A stretch of DNA of 64,000 nt from Mobilibacterium timonense (GTDB lineage: Bacteria > Bacillota > Clostridia > Peptostreptococcales > Anaerovoracaceae): contig NZ_FUHN01000006.1 of assembly GCF_900155555.1 (NCBI RefSeq), forward strand, positions 186,001 through 250,000, read 5' to 3'. The first letter of the stretch is position 1. The number at the start of each line of letters is the position of its first letter. Below, piece by piece: positions 16,764-25,739 of the stretch. Under the pieces are notes generated by a model. It ran no database searches and was not told the DNA's origin. It saw only the letters and a list, made by a program, of their open reading frames with translations. The position numbers and the translations under genes were made by a program.

Positions 16764-17549
16764 GTGTACACCCTTGGCATCGACATCGGATCCACAACAT
16801 CGAAATGCGTCATCCTTGAAGACGGAGACCGCCTGGTGGCAAAGAGCCTCGAGGTCGGAGGAATGGGTACTACAGGTCCTGAGGATGCCGTCAGCGAGGT
16901 GATGCAGACATCCGGGCTGAGCTCCGGGGATATTGACAGGACGATAGTCACAGGCTACGGCCGCATGAGATTCCAGGGAGCAGACGGAGAGGTGAGCGAG
17001 CTCACCTGCCACGCCATGGGAGCCAGTCACATCTTCGACGGACTGAGGACGGTCATCGACATAGGCGGACAGGACGCCAAGATCATCGCACTTTCCCCGT
17101 CAGGCCGCATGACGAACTTCGTCATGAACGACAAATGCGCGGCCGGCACCGGAAGATTCCTGGACGTGATGGCGAACATCCTCAGGATAGACGTGAACGA
17201 CATGGGAGAGATCGCAGCGAAAGCGGAGGGATCCGCTCAGATCTCCAGCACGTGTACGGTATTCGCCGAGTCAGAGGTCATAAGTCAGCTGGCGAACGGA
17301 GTCAGGCTTCCGGAGCTGGTGTCTGGCATCTGCGACAGCGTCGCCTCAAGAGTGAGCGCTCTTGCCCGGCGCGTGGGAGTAAAAGAAAAGGTGTGCATGT
17401 CAGGCGGAGTCGCCCGGAACGGAGCCGTGAAAAATGCACTGGAGCGGAACCTCGAGGTCGAGATCCTCACGAGCCCGCTGTCACAGTACTTCGGAGCCAT
17501 CGGAGCCGCCCTCTACGCTTACAGACAGGCATCCAGATCCGAAAAATAA
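16764..17549 (+). CDS. hadI: 2-hydroxyacyl-CoA dehydratase activase (HadI/FldI/HgdC type)
   Basis: A 261-residue ASKHA ATPase that uses ATP to drive one electron from ferredoxin into the dehydratase. Phosphate loops are LGIDIGSTTSKCVI and DIGGQDAKII. The homodimer-bridging [4Fe-4S] ligands are Cys125 (NDKCAAGTGRF) and Cys164 (SSTCTVFAESEV), spaced as in HgdC. The start is GTG at 16764, preceded by GGGAGGA; an ATG 12 codons upstream lacks a ribosome site and adds residues that family members lack. Length then matches HgdC (about 260). It is the first gene of the operon. Confidence 0.93.
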   Translation: MYTLGIDIGSTTSKCVILEDGDRLVAKSLEVGGMGTTGPEDAVSEVMQTSGLSSGDIDRTIVTGYGRMRFQGADGEVSELTCHAMGASHIFDGLRTVIDIGGQDAKIIALSPSGRMTNFVMNDKCAAGTGRFLDVMANILRIDVNDMGEIAAKAEGSAQISSTCTVFAESEVISQLANGVRLPELVSGICDSVASRVSALARRVGVKEKVCMSGGVARNGAVKNALERNLEVEILTSPLSQYFGAIGAALYAYRQASRSEK

Positions 17550-17616
17550 CGAGATCTCGCAGCAGATGCTGCTGAGGAAATAAAAGGTAGTTCATTTTTA
17601 TCAGGAGGAAATCGAA

Positions 17617-18885
17617 ATGGCTGAAGGAGCAAAGGAAGTCAAGAAATCCCGTCCGCCACTGGATCCGAACTCGGCTAAGTACAAGCTGGGGAAGATCGCA
17701 GGTGATGCTTTCAAGGATGCGATCGCCGCTAAGGCAGCAGGAAAGCCGGTGGCATGGGTATCCAGCAACTTTCCGGTAGAGATCCCGGAAACACTGGGGC
17801 TTGCTACTGCGTATCCTGAAAATCAGGCGGCCGGCATCGCCGCGAGAGGCGCCGGAGAGAGGATGTGCGTGACCGCAGAGGAGGAGGGTTACTCCAACGA
17901 CATCTGCGCCTACGCGAGGATCAGTCTGGCGTATGCCAAGCTGAAGGAATGTCCTGAACAGGACGTCGCCATGCCTGATGTGGTCCTGTGCTGCAACAAC
18001 ATCTGTAACTGCATGATCAAGTGGTACGAGAACCTCTCGCAGGAGCTGAACATCCCGATGATCATGCTGGACATCCCGTTCAACCCGGACTACGAGGTCT
18101 CTGACGCGGAGGTAGAGTACGTGACTGCCCAGTTCTGGGATGCGGTGCACAAGCTGGAAAAGCTTTTCGACCTGAAGTGGGATGACGACAGGTTCAAGGA
18201 GGTCTCCGGCTTCAGCTGCCGTTCGAGCAGAGCCTGGCTGAAAGCGACAGAGTGTGCTAAGTACGTTCCGTCTCCATTCAACGGATTCGACCTGCTGAAC
18301 CACATGGCAGTGATGGTCACCGCCAGAGGAAAGAAAGAGGCGGGAGAAGCCATGGAGACTCTGCTGAAGGAGTACGAGGAAAACCACAAGAACGGCACCA
18401 GCACCTTCAGAAGAGAGGAAAAATACAGAGTGATGTTCGAGGGCATCGCCTGCTGGCCTTACCTGAGAGCCACGTCGAGAGGCCTCAAGGACAGAGGCAT
18501 CAACATGGTCACCACCATCTACGCAGACGCATTCGGATTCGACTACAACAGTTTCGATGAGATGATCAGGGCATACTGCTCAGTGCCTAATGCTATCAAC
18601 CTGGAGAAGTCCAGAGACAAGAGGATCAAGCTCTGCAAGGACAATCACGTTGAGGGACTTCTGGTTCACACCAACAGGTCATGCAAGCTGTGGAGCGGAT
18701 TCATGTACGAGATGAGCCGCCAGATCGGAGAGGCATGCAACATCCCAGTGGCGAGCTTCGACGGAGACCAGGCAGACCCGAGGAACTTCTCCGAGGCACA
18801 GTACGACACGAGAGTCCAGGGCCTCATGGAGATAATGGAAGCAAACAAAGAAGCCAGAAAAGAAAACGAGGAGAAGGGAGAGTAA
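17617..18885 (+). CDS. hadB: (R)-2-hydroxyacyl-CoA dehydratase, alpha subunit (HadB/FldB type)
   Basis: A 422-residue subunit of the oxygen-sensitive enzyme that removes water from (R)-2-hydroxyacyl-CoA to give an enoyl-CoA through a ketyl radical. Hallmarks: AYPENQAAGIAARG, the cluster cysteines Cys97 (DICAYAR) and Cys125/126 (LCCNNIC), NRSCK near residue 355 for the third ligand, and FDGDQADPR. The N-terminal 25 residues, charged and lysine-rich, are an extension compared with HadB. AGGAGG lies nine bases before the start. The next gene, the beta subunit, starts two bases after the stop. Substrate (hydroxyisocaproyl-, phenyllactyl- or hydroxyglutaryl-CoA) cannot be fixed by eye. Confidence 0.92.
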   Translation: MAEGAKEVKKSRPPLDPNSAKYKLGKIAGDAFKDAIAAKAAGKPVAWVSSNFPVEIPETLGLATAYPENQAAGIAARGAGERMCVTAEEEGYSNDICAYARISLAYAKLKECPEQDVAMPDVVLCCNNICNCMIKWYENLSQELNIPMIMLDIPFNPDYEVSDAEVEYVTAQFWDAVHKLEKLFDLKWDDDRFKEVSGFSCRSSRAWLKATECAKYVPSPFNGFDLLNHMAVMVTARGKKEAGEAMETLLKEYEENHKNGTSTFRREEKYRVMFEGIACWPYLRATSRGLKDRGINMVTTIYADAFGFDYNSFDEMIRAYCSVPNAINLEKSRDKRIKLCKDNHVEGLLVHTNRSCKLWSGFMYEMSRQIGEACNIPVASFDGDQADPRNFSEAQYDTRVQGLMEIMEANKEARKENEEKGE

Positions 18886-18887
18886 CG

Positions 18888-20003
18888 GTGAACAGAGAAC
18901 TTTTGGAAAAATTCCACCAGGTGGCAGTATCTCCCAGAGCTCAGATGGACAAGTACCTGGCAGAGGGCAAGAAGGTAGTCCTCACGGCGCCTGTATATAC
19001 ACCAGATGAGCTGATCAGCTCCATGGGGTTCGTACCTATGGGAGCATGGGGAGCGGACATTGAGCTGAACAGGTCGAAAGAGTATTTCCCTGCATTCCTC
19101 TGCTCCATCGTTCAGTCAATCCTGGAGCTTGGCATGAAGGACGAGTACAAAGGAGCCAGTGCGCTGGTAGTCCCTTCTCTCTGTGATACGCTGAAGTGCC
19201 TGGGAGAAAACTGGAAGTACGCAGTGAAGGACATCCCGTTCATCCCTATGACATATCCTCAGAACAGGAAGCCTGACTACGGCATCAAATTCACCAGGGC
19301 AGGCTACGAGAGAGTAATAAGAGATCTGGAGAAGGCCGGCGGTACCTACGACGAGGAAAAGCTGGCTCAGTCCTGCAAGATCTACAACGAGCACAACGCG
19401 GCGATGAGGAAGCTTGACCAGGTACTGGCAGGCCATCCCGAGATCACAGCCGCTGAGAGGAGCGACATTTTCAAGAGCGCCTTCTTCATGACGAAGGAAG
19501 AGCACACCGCGCTGGTAGAGCAGCTGATCGCCGATCTGGAGAAGAGCGAGCCAGCAGATGAAAAGCTACCGGTTCTTGTGTCCGGCATCCTAACAGATGC
19601 TCCTGGCCTGAACAGTATCTTTGACGAGATGAACATGCACATCGTGGCTGACGACGTCGCAGCTCAGTCCAGACAGTACAGGACAGACGTTCCAGAGGGA
19701 AAAGATCCTCTCACAAACCTCGCTCAGAAGTTTGCCGACATGGACAACTGCTCGGTGCTGTACAACGCGGAAAAGCCGCGCATCCAGTGGATCGTGGACA
19801 CCGCGAAGGAGAGGGGCGCAAAGGGCGTGATCGTGGTCCTCACCAAGTTCTGCGACCCTGAAGAGTTCGATTACGTGATGATCAAGAGGGCCTGCGAAGA
19901 CGCGGACATCCCTGTTGCGCTGGTAGAAGTAGACAGGCAGATGAAGGAGTTCGAGCAGGTGCGCACGAACCTCGAGACATTCAGAGATATTCTTACGATC
20001 TAG
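18888..20003 (+). CDS. hadC: (R)-2-hydroxyacyl-CoA dehydratase, beta subunit (HadC/FldC type)
   Basis: A 371-residue partner of the alpha subunit with its own [4Fe-4S] cluster. Motifs are APVYTPDELISSMGFVPMG, FPAFLCSIVQS, VPSLCDTLKCLGENW and LTKFCDPEEFDY with IKRACED; three of these cysteines should hold the cluster. The start is GTG at 18888, three bases after the alpha stop and preceded by GGAGAAGGGAG. A longer frame upstream lies inside the alpha gene in another frame and is rejected. Length equals HadC (about 375). Confidence 0.91.
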   Translation: MNRELLEKFHQVAVSPRAQMDKYLAEGKKVVLTAPVYTPDELISSMGFVPMGAWGADIELNRSKEYFPAFLCSIVQSILELGMKDEYKGASALVVPSLCDTLKCLGENWKYAVKDIPFIPMTYPQNRKPDYGIKFTRAGYERVIRDLEKAGGTYDEEKLAQSCKIYNEHNAAMRKLDQVLAGHPEITAAERSDIFKSAFFMTKEEHTALVEQLIADLEKSEPADEKLPVLVSGILTDAPGLNSIFDEMNMHIVADDVAAQSRQYRTDVPEGKDPLTNLAQKFADMDNCSVLYNAEKPRIQWIVDTAKERGAKGVIVVLTKFCDPEEFDYVMIKRACEDADIPVALVEVDRQMKEFEQVRTNLETFRDILTI

Positions 20004-20040
20004 TGCATCTTGATGGTGCTTTTGAAAAAAGGAGGAAAAG

Positions 20041-21285
20041 ATGAGCGAAGTTAAGCGGCCCCTGGAGGGAGTCAAGGTCGTGGAGATGGCTACATTTATC
20101 GCAGCTCCCTGCACTGCCCGTTTCCTGGCAGACCTGGGCGCAGATGTTATCAAGGTAGAGGCCCCAAAGGGAGATCCTCTCAGATACACGGCAGTAAACG
20201 AAGGAAGGCCTCTGGATCAGAAGGAGAACACCTCATATGATCTGGAAAACGCCGGAAAGCGCTGTGTGGCACTGAACACAAAGACAGAGGAAGGAAGAGC
20301 GGCTCTGGAGAAGCTGATCGCAGACGCAGATATCTTCATCTGTAACTGGCGTCAGGGACCTCTCAAGAGAGCAGGCCTGGACTGGGATACTCTCCACGCA
20401 AAGTATCCTAAGCTGGTAATGGGATATATCTCCGGCTACGGCGAAAAGGGACCTGATAAGGACCTGCCGGGATTCGACTTCACGGCGTTCTACGCTCGCG
20501 GAGGCATCCTCGGACCGCTGAGAGACAAGAAGAGCACACCTATGCTGACGGTACAGGGATTCGGAGATCACCAGGTCGCAATGAACCTGGCAGCAGGAGT
20601 TCTGGCCGCACTGTACAGAGCTAAGATGACCGGCGAAGGAGATCAGGTAGTCGTATCTCTGTTCCACAGCGCGGTATGGGACGTATCCCTGATGCTCCAG
20701 GCCAGCCAGTACGGATCGGACAGCTGCAAGTTCCCTATGGAGAGATGGGAGAACGGAAATCCTCTGACGATGTGCTACAGGACAAAGGACGACCAGTGGC
20801 TGCAGATCGCGATGCCGCAGTACGACAGACATTATCCAGTGCTCATGAACGCCATGGGACATCCTGAAATGGCCGACGATCCACGGTTCTACCCACAAAA
20901 GAACCTCGTTCCTAACAGGAAGATCTTCTCCGAGTGGATCTCAGATCAGTTCGCTCAGAAGGATTGCGCAGACTGGTGCAAGATCCTGGATGACGCTGAC
21001 TTGCCTTATGCGGTTGCCCAGAACTGGGATACCCTGCTTGTGGACAAGCAGGCATGGGCGTCCGATATCTTCTACGAGATGCAGTACAGCAACGGAAACA
21101 AGCGTACCCTCGTAAGACCGCCGGTGATCTTCAAGGAGATGGGACTGCCTGATTACAACAGAGGACCGTACCTGGGAGAGCAGACAGAAGAGATACTCAC
21201 CCAGCTTGGATATTCAGAAGACGAGATCAGATCCATGGAGGAGTCCGGAGCGGCTGTGCCTATGGATCCGGCACTCAGAGATTAG
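20041..21285 (+). CDS. hadA: Type III CoA-transferase (HadA/FldA type)
   Basis: A 414-residue CaiB/BaiF-family CoA-transferase that loads CoA onto the 2-hydroxy acid from the product acyl-CoA. EMATFIAAPCTARFLADLGADVIKVE at the N-terminus is broken into the family's first Rossmann motif, and PGFDFTAFYARGG carries the catalytic Asp146. The position between the dehydratase subunits and the 2-hydroxyacid dehydrogenase supports an FldA/HadA role over carnitine or oxalate metabolism. GGAGGAAAAG precedes the start. Confidence 0.92.
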   Translation: MSEVKRPLEGVKVVEMATFIAAPCTARFLADLGADVIKVEAPKGDPLRYTAVNEGRPLDQKENTSYDLENAGKRCVALNTKTEEGRAALEKLIADADIFICNWRQGPLKRAGLDWDTLHAKYPKLVMGYISGYGEKGPDKDLPGFDFTAFYARGGILGPLRDKKSTPMLTVQGFGDHQVAMNLAAGVLAALYRAKMTGEGDQVVVSLFHSAVWDVSLMLQASQYGSDSCKFPMERWENGNPLTMCYRTKDDQWLQIAMPQYDRHYPVLMNAMGHPEMADDPRFYPQKNLVPNRKIFSEWISDQFAQKDCADWCKILDDADLPYAVAQNWDTLLVDKQAWASDIFYEMQYSNGNKRTLVRPPVIFKEMGLPDYNRGPYLGEQTEEILTQLGYSEDEIRSMEESGAAVPMDPALRD

Positions 21286-21300
21286 TCAATAATTGATGCT

Positions 21301-21341
21301 CCCGTGGGGCGGTTTTCCCCAAGTTTTCGCCCCGCCGGGAA
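21301..21341 (+). other. GC-rich hairpin between the CoA-transferase and dehydrogenase genes
   Basis: CCCGtGGGGCG pairs with CGCCCCGcCGGG across a T/C-rich loop. No U-run follows, so it is more likely an mRNA stability or processing element inside the operon than a terminator, though partial termination is possible. Confidence 0.5.
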
Positions 21342-21382
21342 TTTAATGAATTATTATCGCGGAGATCGCAAAGGAGATCGTT

Positions 21383-22384
21383 ATGAAAATCGCTGCATAC
21401 GAAGTAAGACCTGATGAAGAACCTGTGATCAAGGGACTGTGTGAGAAGCTTGGAATCGATGTCGACATCACCAGCCTGAACCTGGACGAGAGCACCGTGA
21501 ACATGGCCGAGGGAGCCGACGGAGTTACGACTCTCGGACAAAGCACGTACAGCAATGAAGTGCTGGATCAGCTCAAGGAATACGGCGTAAAGGTGCTGGC
21601 ATCCCGCTGCGTTGGTTATAACCACATGAATGTCGAGTACGCAAGGAAGCTTGGATTCAAGCTGTGCAACGGAAGCTACGCTCCGAACGGAGTTGCCGAG
21701 TACACAGTAATGTCCATTCTCATGTGCATCAGAAAGCAGAAGAAGGCTCTCTATGACACCAACGACAACAACTTCACTCTCAGAGGAAAGATGGGAAGAG
21801 AGCTGAGGACTATGACTGTTGGTGTTATCGGAACAGGAAAGATCGGTGCCACGGTCGTTAAGATCCTCTCCGGATTCGGCTGCAAGATCCTGGCTAACGA
21901 TATCTACGAGAACGACGAGGTAAAGAAATACGCCACCTACGTGGATGAGGATACCCTTTTCAGAGAGAGCGACGTCATCACCATCCACACACCGCTTCTT
22001 CCAAAAACCGAGAAGACCATCAACGCCGATGCCATCGCCAAGATGAAGAAGGGCGTCATTATCGTAGACAACGCAAGAGGCGAGCTCATGGATATCGATG
22101 CCATAATCGACGGCGTTGAGACCGAGAAGATCGGTGCTCTGTTCATGGATTCTTTCCCGGGAGAGGTCGGGATCATCCACGTGGATCACAACGAGGACAT
22201 CATCAGGACCGAGGGAATGCCTTACTTCAAGCTCAAGTATCTCCGCTCTTTCGTAAACGTCTACCACACGCCTCACATGGCATTCTTCACGCAGGAAGCC
22301 GGCGAGCAGATGGCAGAGTGCGGAGTTGAAAGCATCTACGAGATCATGACAGAGGGTAAGTCCAAGCACGAGATACCTGCATAA
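21383..22384 (+). CDS. hadD: (R)-2-hydroxyacid dehydrogenase (D-lactate dehydrogenase family)
   Basis: A 333-residue NADH enzyme that would reduce the 2-oxo acid (from amino acid transamination) to the (R)-2-hydroxy acid used by the CoA-transferase. The Rossmann motif is GTGKIG (150-155). Catalytic residues are Arg232 (ARGELMD), Glu261 (PGEVG) and His298 (HTPHMAFF). Context suggests the LdhA/FldH role for hydroxyisocaproate or phenyllactate rather than housekeeping lactate formation. AAAGGAG lies before the start. It is preceded by the intra-operon hairpin. Confidence 0.9.
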   Translation: MKIAAYEVRPDEEPVIKGLCEKLGIDVDITSLNLDESTVNMAEGADGVTTLGQSTYSNEVLDQLKEYGVKVLASRCVGYNHMNVEYARKLGFKLCNGSYAPNGVAEYTVMSILMCIRKQKKALYDTNDNNFTLRGKMGRELRTMTVGVIGTGKIGATVVKILSGFGCKILANDIYENDEVKKYATYVDEDTLFRESDVITIHTPLLPKTEKTINADAIAKMKKGVIIVDNARGELMDIDAIIDGVETEKIGALFMDSFPGEVGIIHVDHNEDIIRTEGMPYFKLKYLRSFVNVYHTPHMAFFTQEAGEQMAECGVESIYEIMTEGKSKHEIPA

Positions 22385-22453
22385 TCGTAAATTAATGCTG
22401 GTATCGGTGAGCCGGCACCGGCAGAGAAATAAATTAAAACTTAGGAGGAAAAT

Positions 22454-23599
22454 ATGATTCTGGACAAGAAGCATGCCCTGCAGCAGAAGCTGTTCCGCCA
22501 GTTCGCCGAGACAGAATTCACGAAAGAGATTCTGGACGAGCTGGAAGAGACCGGTGAGTTCAACTGGGAAATGCACAAGAAAATGGCAAAGTACGGTTTC
22601 ATGGGTGTCAAGATACCTAAGGAGTATGGCGGCGCCGGATGCGATCACCTCACATACGCGCTTATGGACGAGGAGTTCGCGAGACAGAGCGCAGTTCTGG
22701 CTCTTTACGCAAACACATCAAACTCTCTGGGAGGCGGACCTCTTCTTCTGGCGGGAAGCAAGGAGCAGAAGGAAAAATATCTTCCTCCAGTCGCCAGAGG
22801 CGAGAAGATCCTTGTGTTCGCTTTGACCGAGCCGGGTGCAGGATCCGATGCAGGCGGAACAACTACCACAGCCATTCAGGATGGCGACGATTTCATTATC
22901 AACGGCCGTAAGTGCTTCATTTCCGGTGCTCCTATGGCAGACTGGTGCATCCTTTTTGCAAAGACAGACCTGAGCGCAAAGGGATCGAGAGGGATCTCCA
23001 TGTTCATCGTTGACATGCATCTTCCGGGCGTGTCTCTCGGTGCTCCGGAGAAGAAAATGGGTATCGTAGGATATCCTACCAGCGACGTTGTTCTGGAGGA
23101 TGTAAGGGTTCCTAAAGACTGCCTTATCGGCAAGCTGAACAAGGGCTTCCAGACCGCCATGAAGACCCTGGACGGAGGCCGCCTGGGAGTCGCGGCACAG
23201 GCCGTAGGTATCGCTCAGGCATGCCTGGACGAGTCTGTAAAATATGCAAAAGAGCGTAAGCAGTTCGGCCGTCCTATCGCGGATTTCCAGGGCGTGAGCT
23301 TCATGATCGCAGAGATGGCGACGGACGTTGAGGCTGCCCGCCAACTGGTGTACCACGCCGCTCAGCTGAAGGACGCCGGCTCTGAGGAAGCTTCCAAGGC
23401 CTGCTCCATAGCCAAGTTCTTCGCCTCCGAGGCAGCCAACAGGTGTGCCTACAAGGCAGTCCAGATCCACGGCGGATACGGATACATCAAGGAGTACAAG
23501 GTCGAGAAGCTCTACAGGGATGCGAGGATCACCAGCATCTACGAGGGCACCAGCCAGGTACAGGAGATCGTTATTTCCAGCAATCTTCTGAGAAAGTAA
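22454..23599 (+). CDS. acdB: Acyl-CoA dehydrogenase (AcdB/Bcd type)
   Basis: A 381-residue FAD enzyme that reduces the 2-enoyl-CoA made by the dehydratase. FALTEPGAGSDAGG is the FAD/substrate motif, KKMGIVGYPTSDVVLEDVRVP and ARKQFGRPIADFQ-like KERKQFGRPIADFQG follow, and the C-terminal IYEGTSQVQEIV carries the catalytic base Glu364. With the two Etf genes immediately after, it probably forms a Bcd-EtfAB complex able to bifurcate electrons from NADH to ferredoxin and the enoyl-CoA. GGAGG precedes the start. The substrate range is not visible. Confidence 0.92.
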   Translation: MILDKKHALQQKLFRQFAETEFTKEILDELEETGEFNWEMHKKMAKYGFMGVKIPKEYGGAGCDHLTYALMDEEFARQSAVLALYANTSNSLGGGPLLLAGSKEQKEKYLPPVARGEKILVFALTEPGAGSDAGGTTTTAIQDGDDFIINGRKCFISGAPMADWCILFAKTDLSAKGSRGISMFIVDMHLPGVSLGAPEKKMGIVGYPTSDVVLEDVRVPKDCLIGKLNKGFQTAMKTLDGGRLGVAAQAVGIAQACLDESVKYAKERKQFGRPIADFQGVSFMIAEMATDVEAARQLVYHAAQLKDAGSEEASKACSIAKFFASEAANRCAYKAVQIHGGYGYIKEYKVEKLYRDARITSIYEGTSQVQEIVISSNLLRK

Positions 23600-23615
23600 G
23601 GAGGGCAGTGAACAA

Positions 23616-24416
23616 ATGAAAATTCTCGTAACAGTAAAGCAGGTTCCTGATACCTCCGGGAAGGTAGCAGTAAAAGAAGACGGGACCCTGGACAGAGCGT
23701 CGATGCAGACGATCATCAACCCTGATGACCTGAACGCCATCGAGGCGGCTCTGACATTGAAGGACAGGCTGGGATGCAAGGTAGTCGCATTCACCATGGG
23801 ACCGCCACCGGCAGAAGGGATGCTGAGAGAGCTCATGGCCATGGGCGTAGATGAGACAGTTCTCATCACAGCAAGAGAGTTCGGTGGTTCCGACACCTAT
23901 GCTACATCTCAGATCATCGCAGCAGCCATCGACACATATGGACTCGAAGAGGAAGACATCGTGCTGGCCGGACGCCAGGCCATCGACGGAGACACGGCTC
24001 AGGTAGGCCCTCAGATCGCTGAGAAGCTCCACATCCCTCAGGTCACATATGCAGGAGACATAGAGAAGGACGGCAGGACGCTCACCATCAAGAGGATCCT
24101 GGAGGACGGATACATGACCATCAAGGTGAAGACACCTTGCCTCATCACATGCATCAAGGAGCTGAACACTCCGAGATACATGACCGTTCTGGGAACGGAA
24201 GAGTGTTTCGACATGCCTCTCCACATCATGGATTACAACACACTGAAGGATCACCCTCTCATCGATGCCACCACCATCGGACTGAAGGGCTCCCCGACGA
24301 ACATCTACAAGTCATTCACTCCGCCTCAGAAGGGTGCGGGCATGATGCTGGAAGGATCCGGCAAGGAAACAGCTAAGCAGCTGGTATCCATACTCACAGA
24401 CAAGCATATCATCTAA
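23616..24416 (+). CDS. etfB: Electron transfer flavoprotein, beta subunit
   Basis: A 266-residue subunit. MKILVTVKQVPDT at the start, then NPDDLNAIEAALTL, LAGRQAIDGDTAQVGPQIAE and the AGMMLEGSGKETAKQLVSIL end are typical. It binds the flavin that, in bifurcating Etfs, takes hydride from NADH. It lies 16 bases after acdB and 17 before etfA, in the usual order. Confidence 0.95.
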   Translation: MKILVTVKQVPDTSGKVAVKEDGTLDRASMQTIINPDDLNAIEAALTLKDRLGCKVVAFTMGPPPAEGMLRELMAMGVDETVLITAREFGGSDTYATSQIIAAAIDTYGLEEEDIVLAGRQAIDGDTAQVGPQIAEKLHIPQVTYAGDIEKDGRTLTIKRILEDGYMTIKVKTPCLITCIKELNTPRYMTVLGTEECFDMPLHIMDYNTLKDHPLIDATTIGLKGSPTNIYKSFTPPQKGAGMMLEGSGKETAKQLVSILTDKHII

Positions 24417-24433
24417 GGAAGGAGAAACAGACA

Positions 24434-25555
24434 ATGGCTTTTAACAGTGCTGATATAGCTGCCTTCAAGAACGTATGGGTGTTCTGTGAGCAGCGTCAGG
24501 GCAAAATGATGAACACCACCTTCGAGCTCATCTCGGAGGGAAGAAAACTGGCAGACGAGCTGGGCGTGGACCTGTGCGGTATCCTGCTGGGAGACGATGT
24601 CGACGGCATCGCGAAGGAGATCGGAGGATACGGGGCGGATTCCGTGATCGTATGCAACAGCCCTCTCCTGAAGAACTACACAACAGAGGGATACACCAAG
24701 GTCATCTGCGACATGGTGGAGGAATACAAGCCTGAGATCCTTCTCTTCGGAGCATCCAATATCGGAAGAGACCTGGCTCCGAGGTGCGCAGCAAGACTCC
24801 ACACGGGACTGTGCGCAGACTGCACTCACCTGGACGTTGACCTTGACGGCTATGTAAACTTCCTGAGGACGGGGTCCTCCCTTGATGTAGACGGAATGAA
24901 CTTCGACAGCAAGCTCTTCGACGTAAAGACCAACCTGAAGATGACCAGACCTGCATTCGGAGGACACCTGATGGCCACCATCGTTTGCCCTCGCTTCCGT
25001 CCGGCAATGGCCACCGTTCGTCCGGGCGTAATGATGAAGAGGGAATTCGATAACGCTAAAGCAGCTTCCATCAAGGTGATCCACCCTGAGTTCAAGCTGG
25101 CTCCTGAGGACATAGAGACAGAGGTAGTTGAGATCGTAAAGGCCGCCAAGAAGATGGTAGACCTGATCGGCGCGGACTACATCGTATCTGTCGGAAGGGG
25201 CATCGCAAAGGACGTGGAAGGCGGCATCAAGCTGGCTGAGGAGCTGGCAGACGAGCTCGGTGGAGTGGTAGGATCTTCCCGTGCCTGCGTTGATGCCGGC
25301 TGGATCAGTGCAGACCACCAGGTAGGGCAGACCGGAAAGACAGTGCACCCTAAAGTATACATCGCCCTCGGTATCTCCGGGGCCATCCAGCACAAGGCTG
25401 GCATGCAGGATTCCGAGTACATCATCGCGGTGAACAAGAATGATGCCGCGCCTATCTTCGAGATCGCCGACTACGGCATCTGCGGAGACCTTTTCAAGGT
25501 AGTACCTCTGCTCATCGACGCCATCAGGGAGTCGAAGGCAGCAAAGGAGGCTTAA
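24434..25555 (+). CDS. etfA: Electron transfer flavoprotein, alpha subunit
   Basis: A 373-residue subunit. The C-terminal FAD domain is clear: VSVGRGI, GGVVGSSRACVDAGWI, HQVGQTGKTVHPKVYIALGISGAIQH and VNKNDAAPIFEIADYGICGD, all in order. The N-terminal domain pairs with EtfB. It is the last gene of the operon; an A/T stem (25560-25605) lies just after its stop. Confidence 0.95.
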   Translation: MAFNSADIAAFKNVWVFCEQRQGKMMNTTFELISEGRKLADELGVDLCGILLGDDVDGIAKEIGGYGADSVIVCNSPLLKNYTTEGYTKVICDMVEEYKPEILLFGASNIGRDLAPRCAARLHTGLCADCTHLDVDLDGYVNFLRTGSSLDVDGMNFDSKLFDVKTNLKMTRPAFGGHLMATIVCPRFRPAMATVRPGVMMKREFDNAKAASIKVIHPEFKLAPEDIETEVVEIVKAAKKMVDLIGADYIVSVGRGIAKDVEGGIKLAEELADELGGVVGSSRACVDAGWISADHQVGQTGKTVHPKVYIALGISGAIQHKAGMQDSEYIIAVNKNDAAPIFEIADYGICGDLFKVVPLLIDAIRESKAAKEA

Positions 25556-25559
25556 CAGA

Positions 25560-25605
25560 AAAAACTGTCTTACGTCGGTGACCTCCACTGATGGTATCAG
25601 TTTTT
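25560..25605 (+). terminator. Possible weak terminator after etfA
   Basis: AAAAACTG (25560-25567) pairs with CAGTTTTT (25598-25605) around a 30-base loop that has little further structure. The stem ends in five T residues. Read-through into the butyrate kinase gene is likely. Confidence 0.4.
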
Positions 25606-25690
25606 CCCCCGTGCTCAGTCCTGTCCCATGTGTCGGCGGTTCCAGTGCCCGCAGAAGGGCTGAGCATTGATTTAATAAGGAATGATTTTT

Positions 25691-25711
25691 GCCGGGGTGT
25701 TATTCCCCGGC
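25691..25711 (+). other. Strong GC hairpin in the leader of the butyrate kinase gene
   Basis: GCCGGGG and CCCCGGC flank a seven-base loop (TGTTATT). It lies 29 bases before the start codon and no U-run follows. It could limit translation or stabilise mRNA. Confidence 0.5.
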
Positions 25712-25739
25712 ACTGGTATATATTGAAAGGATGCTGGAG

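Noticed and set aside
21275-22648. 457-residue minus-strand frame across hadD and acdB
   Set aside because: Leu/Val/His-rich antisense translation of two clear genes; same for frames at 897-1937, 10708-11793, 24413-25588 and 25524-27122.
25691-25711. Hairpin before buk as a terminator
   Set aside because: No U-run follows; kept only as a leader structure.
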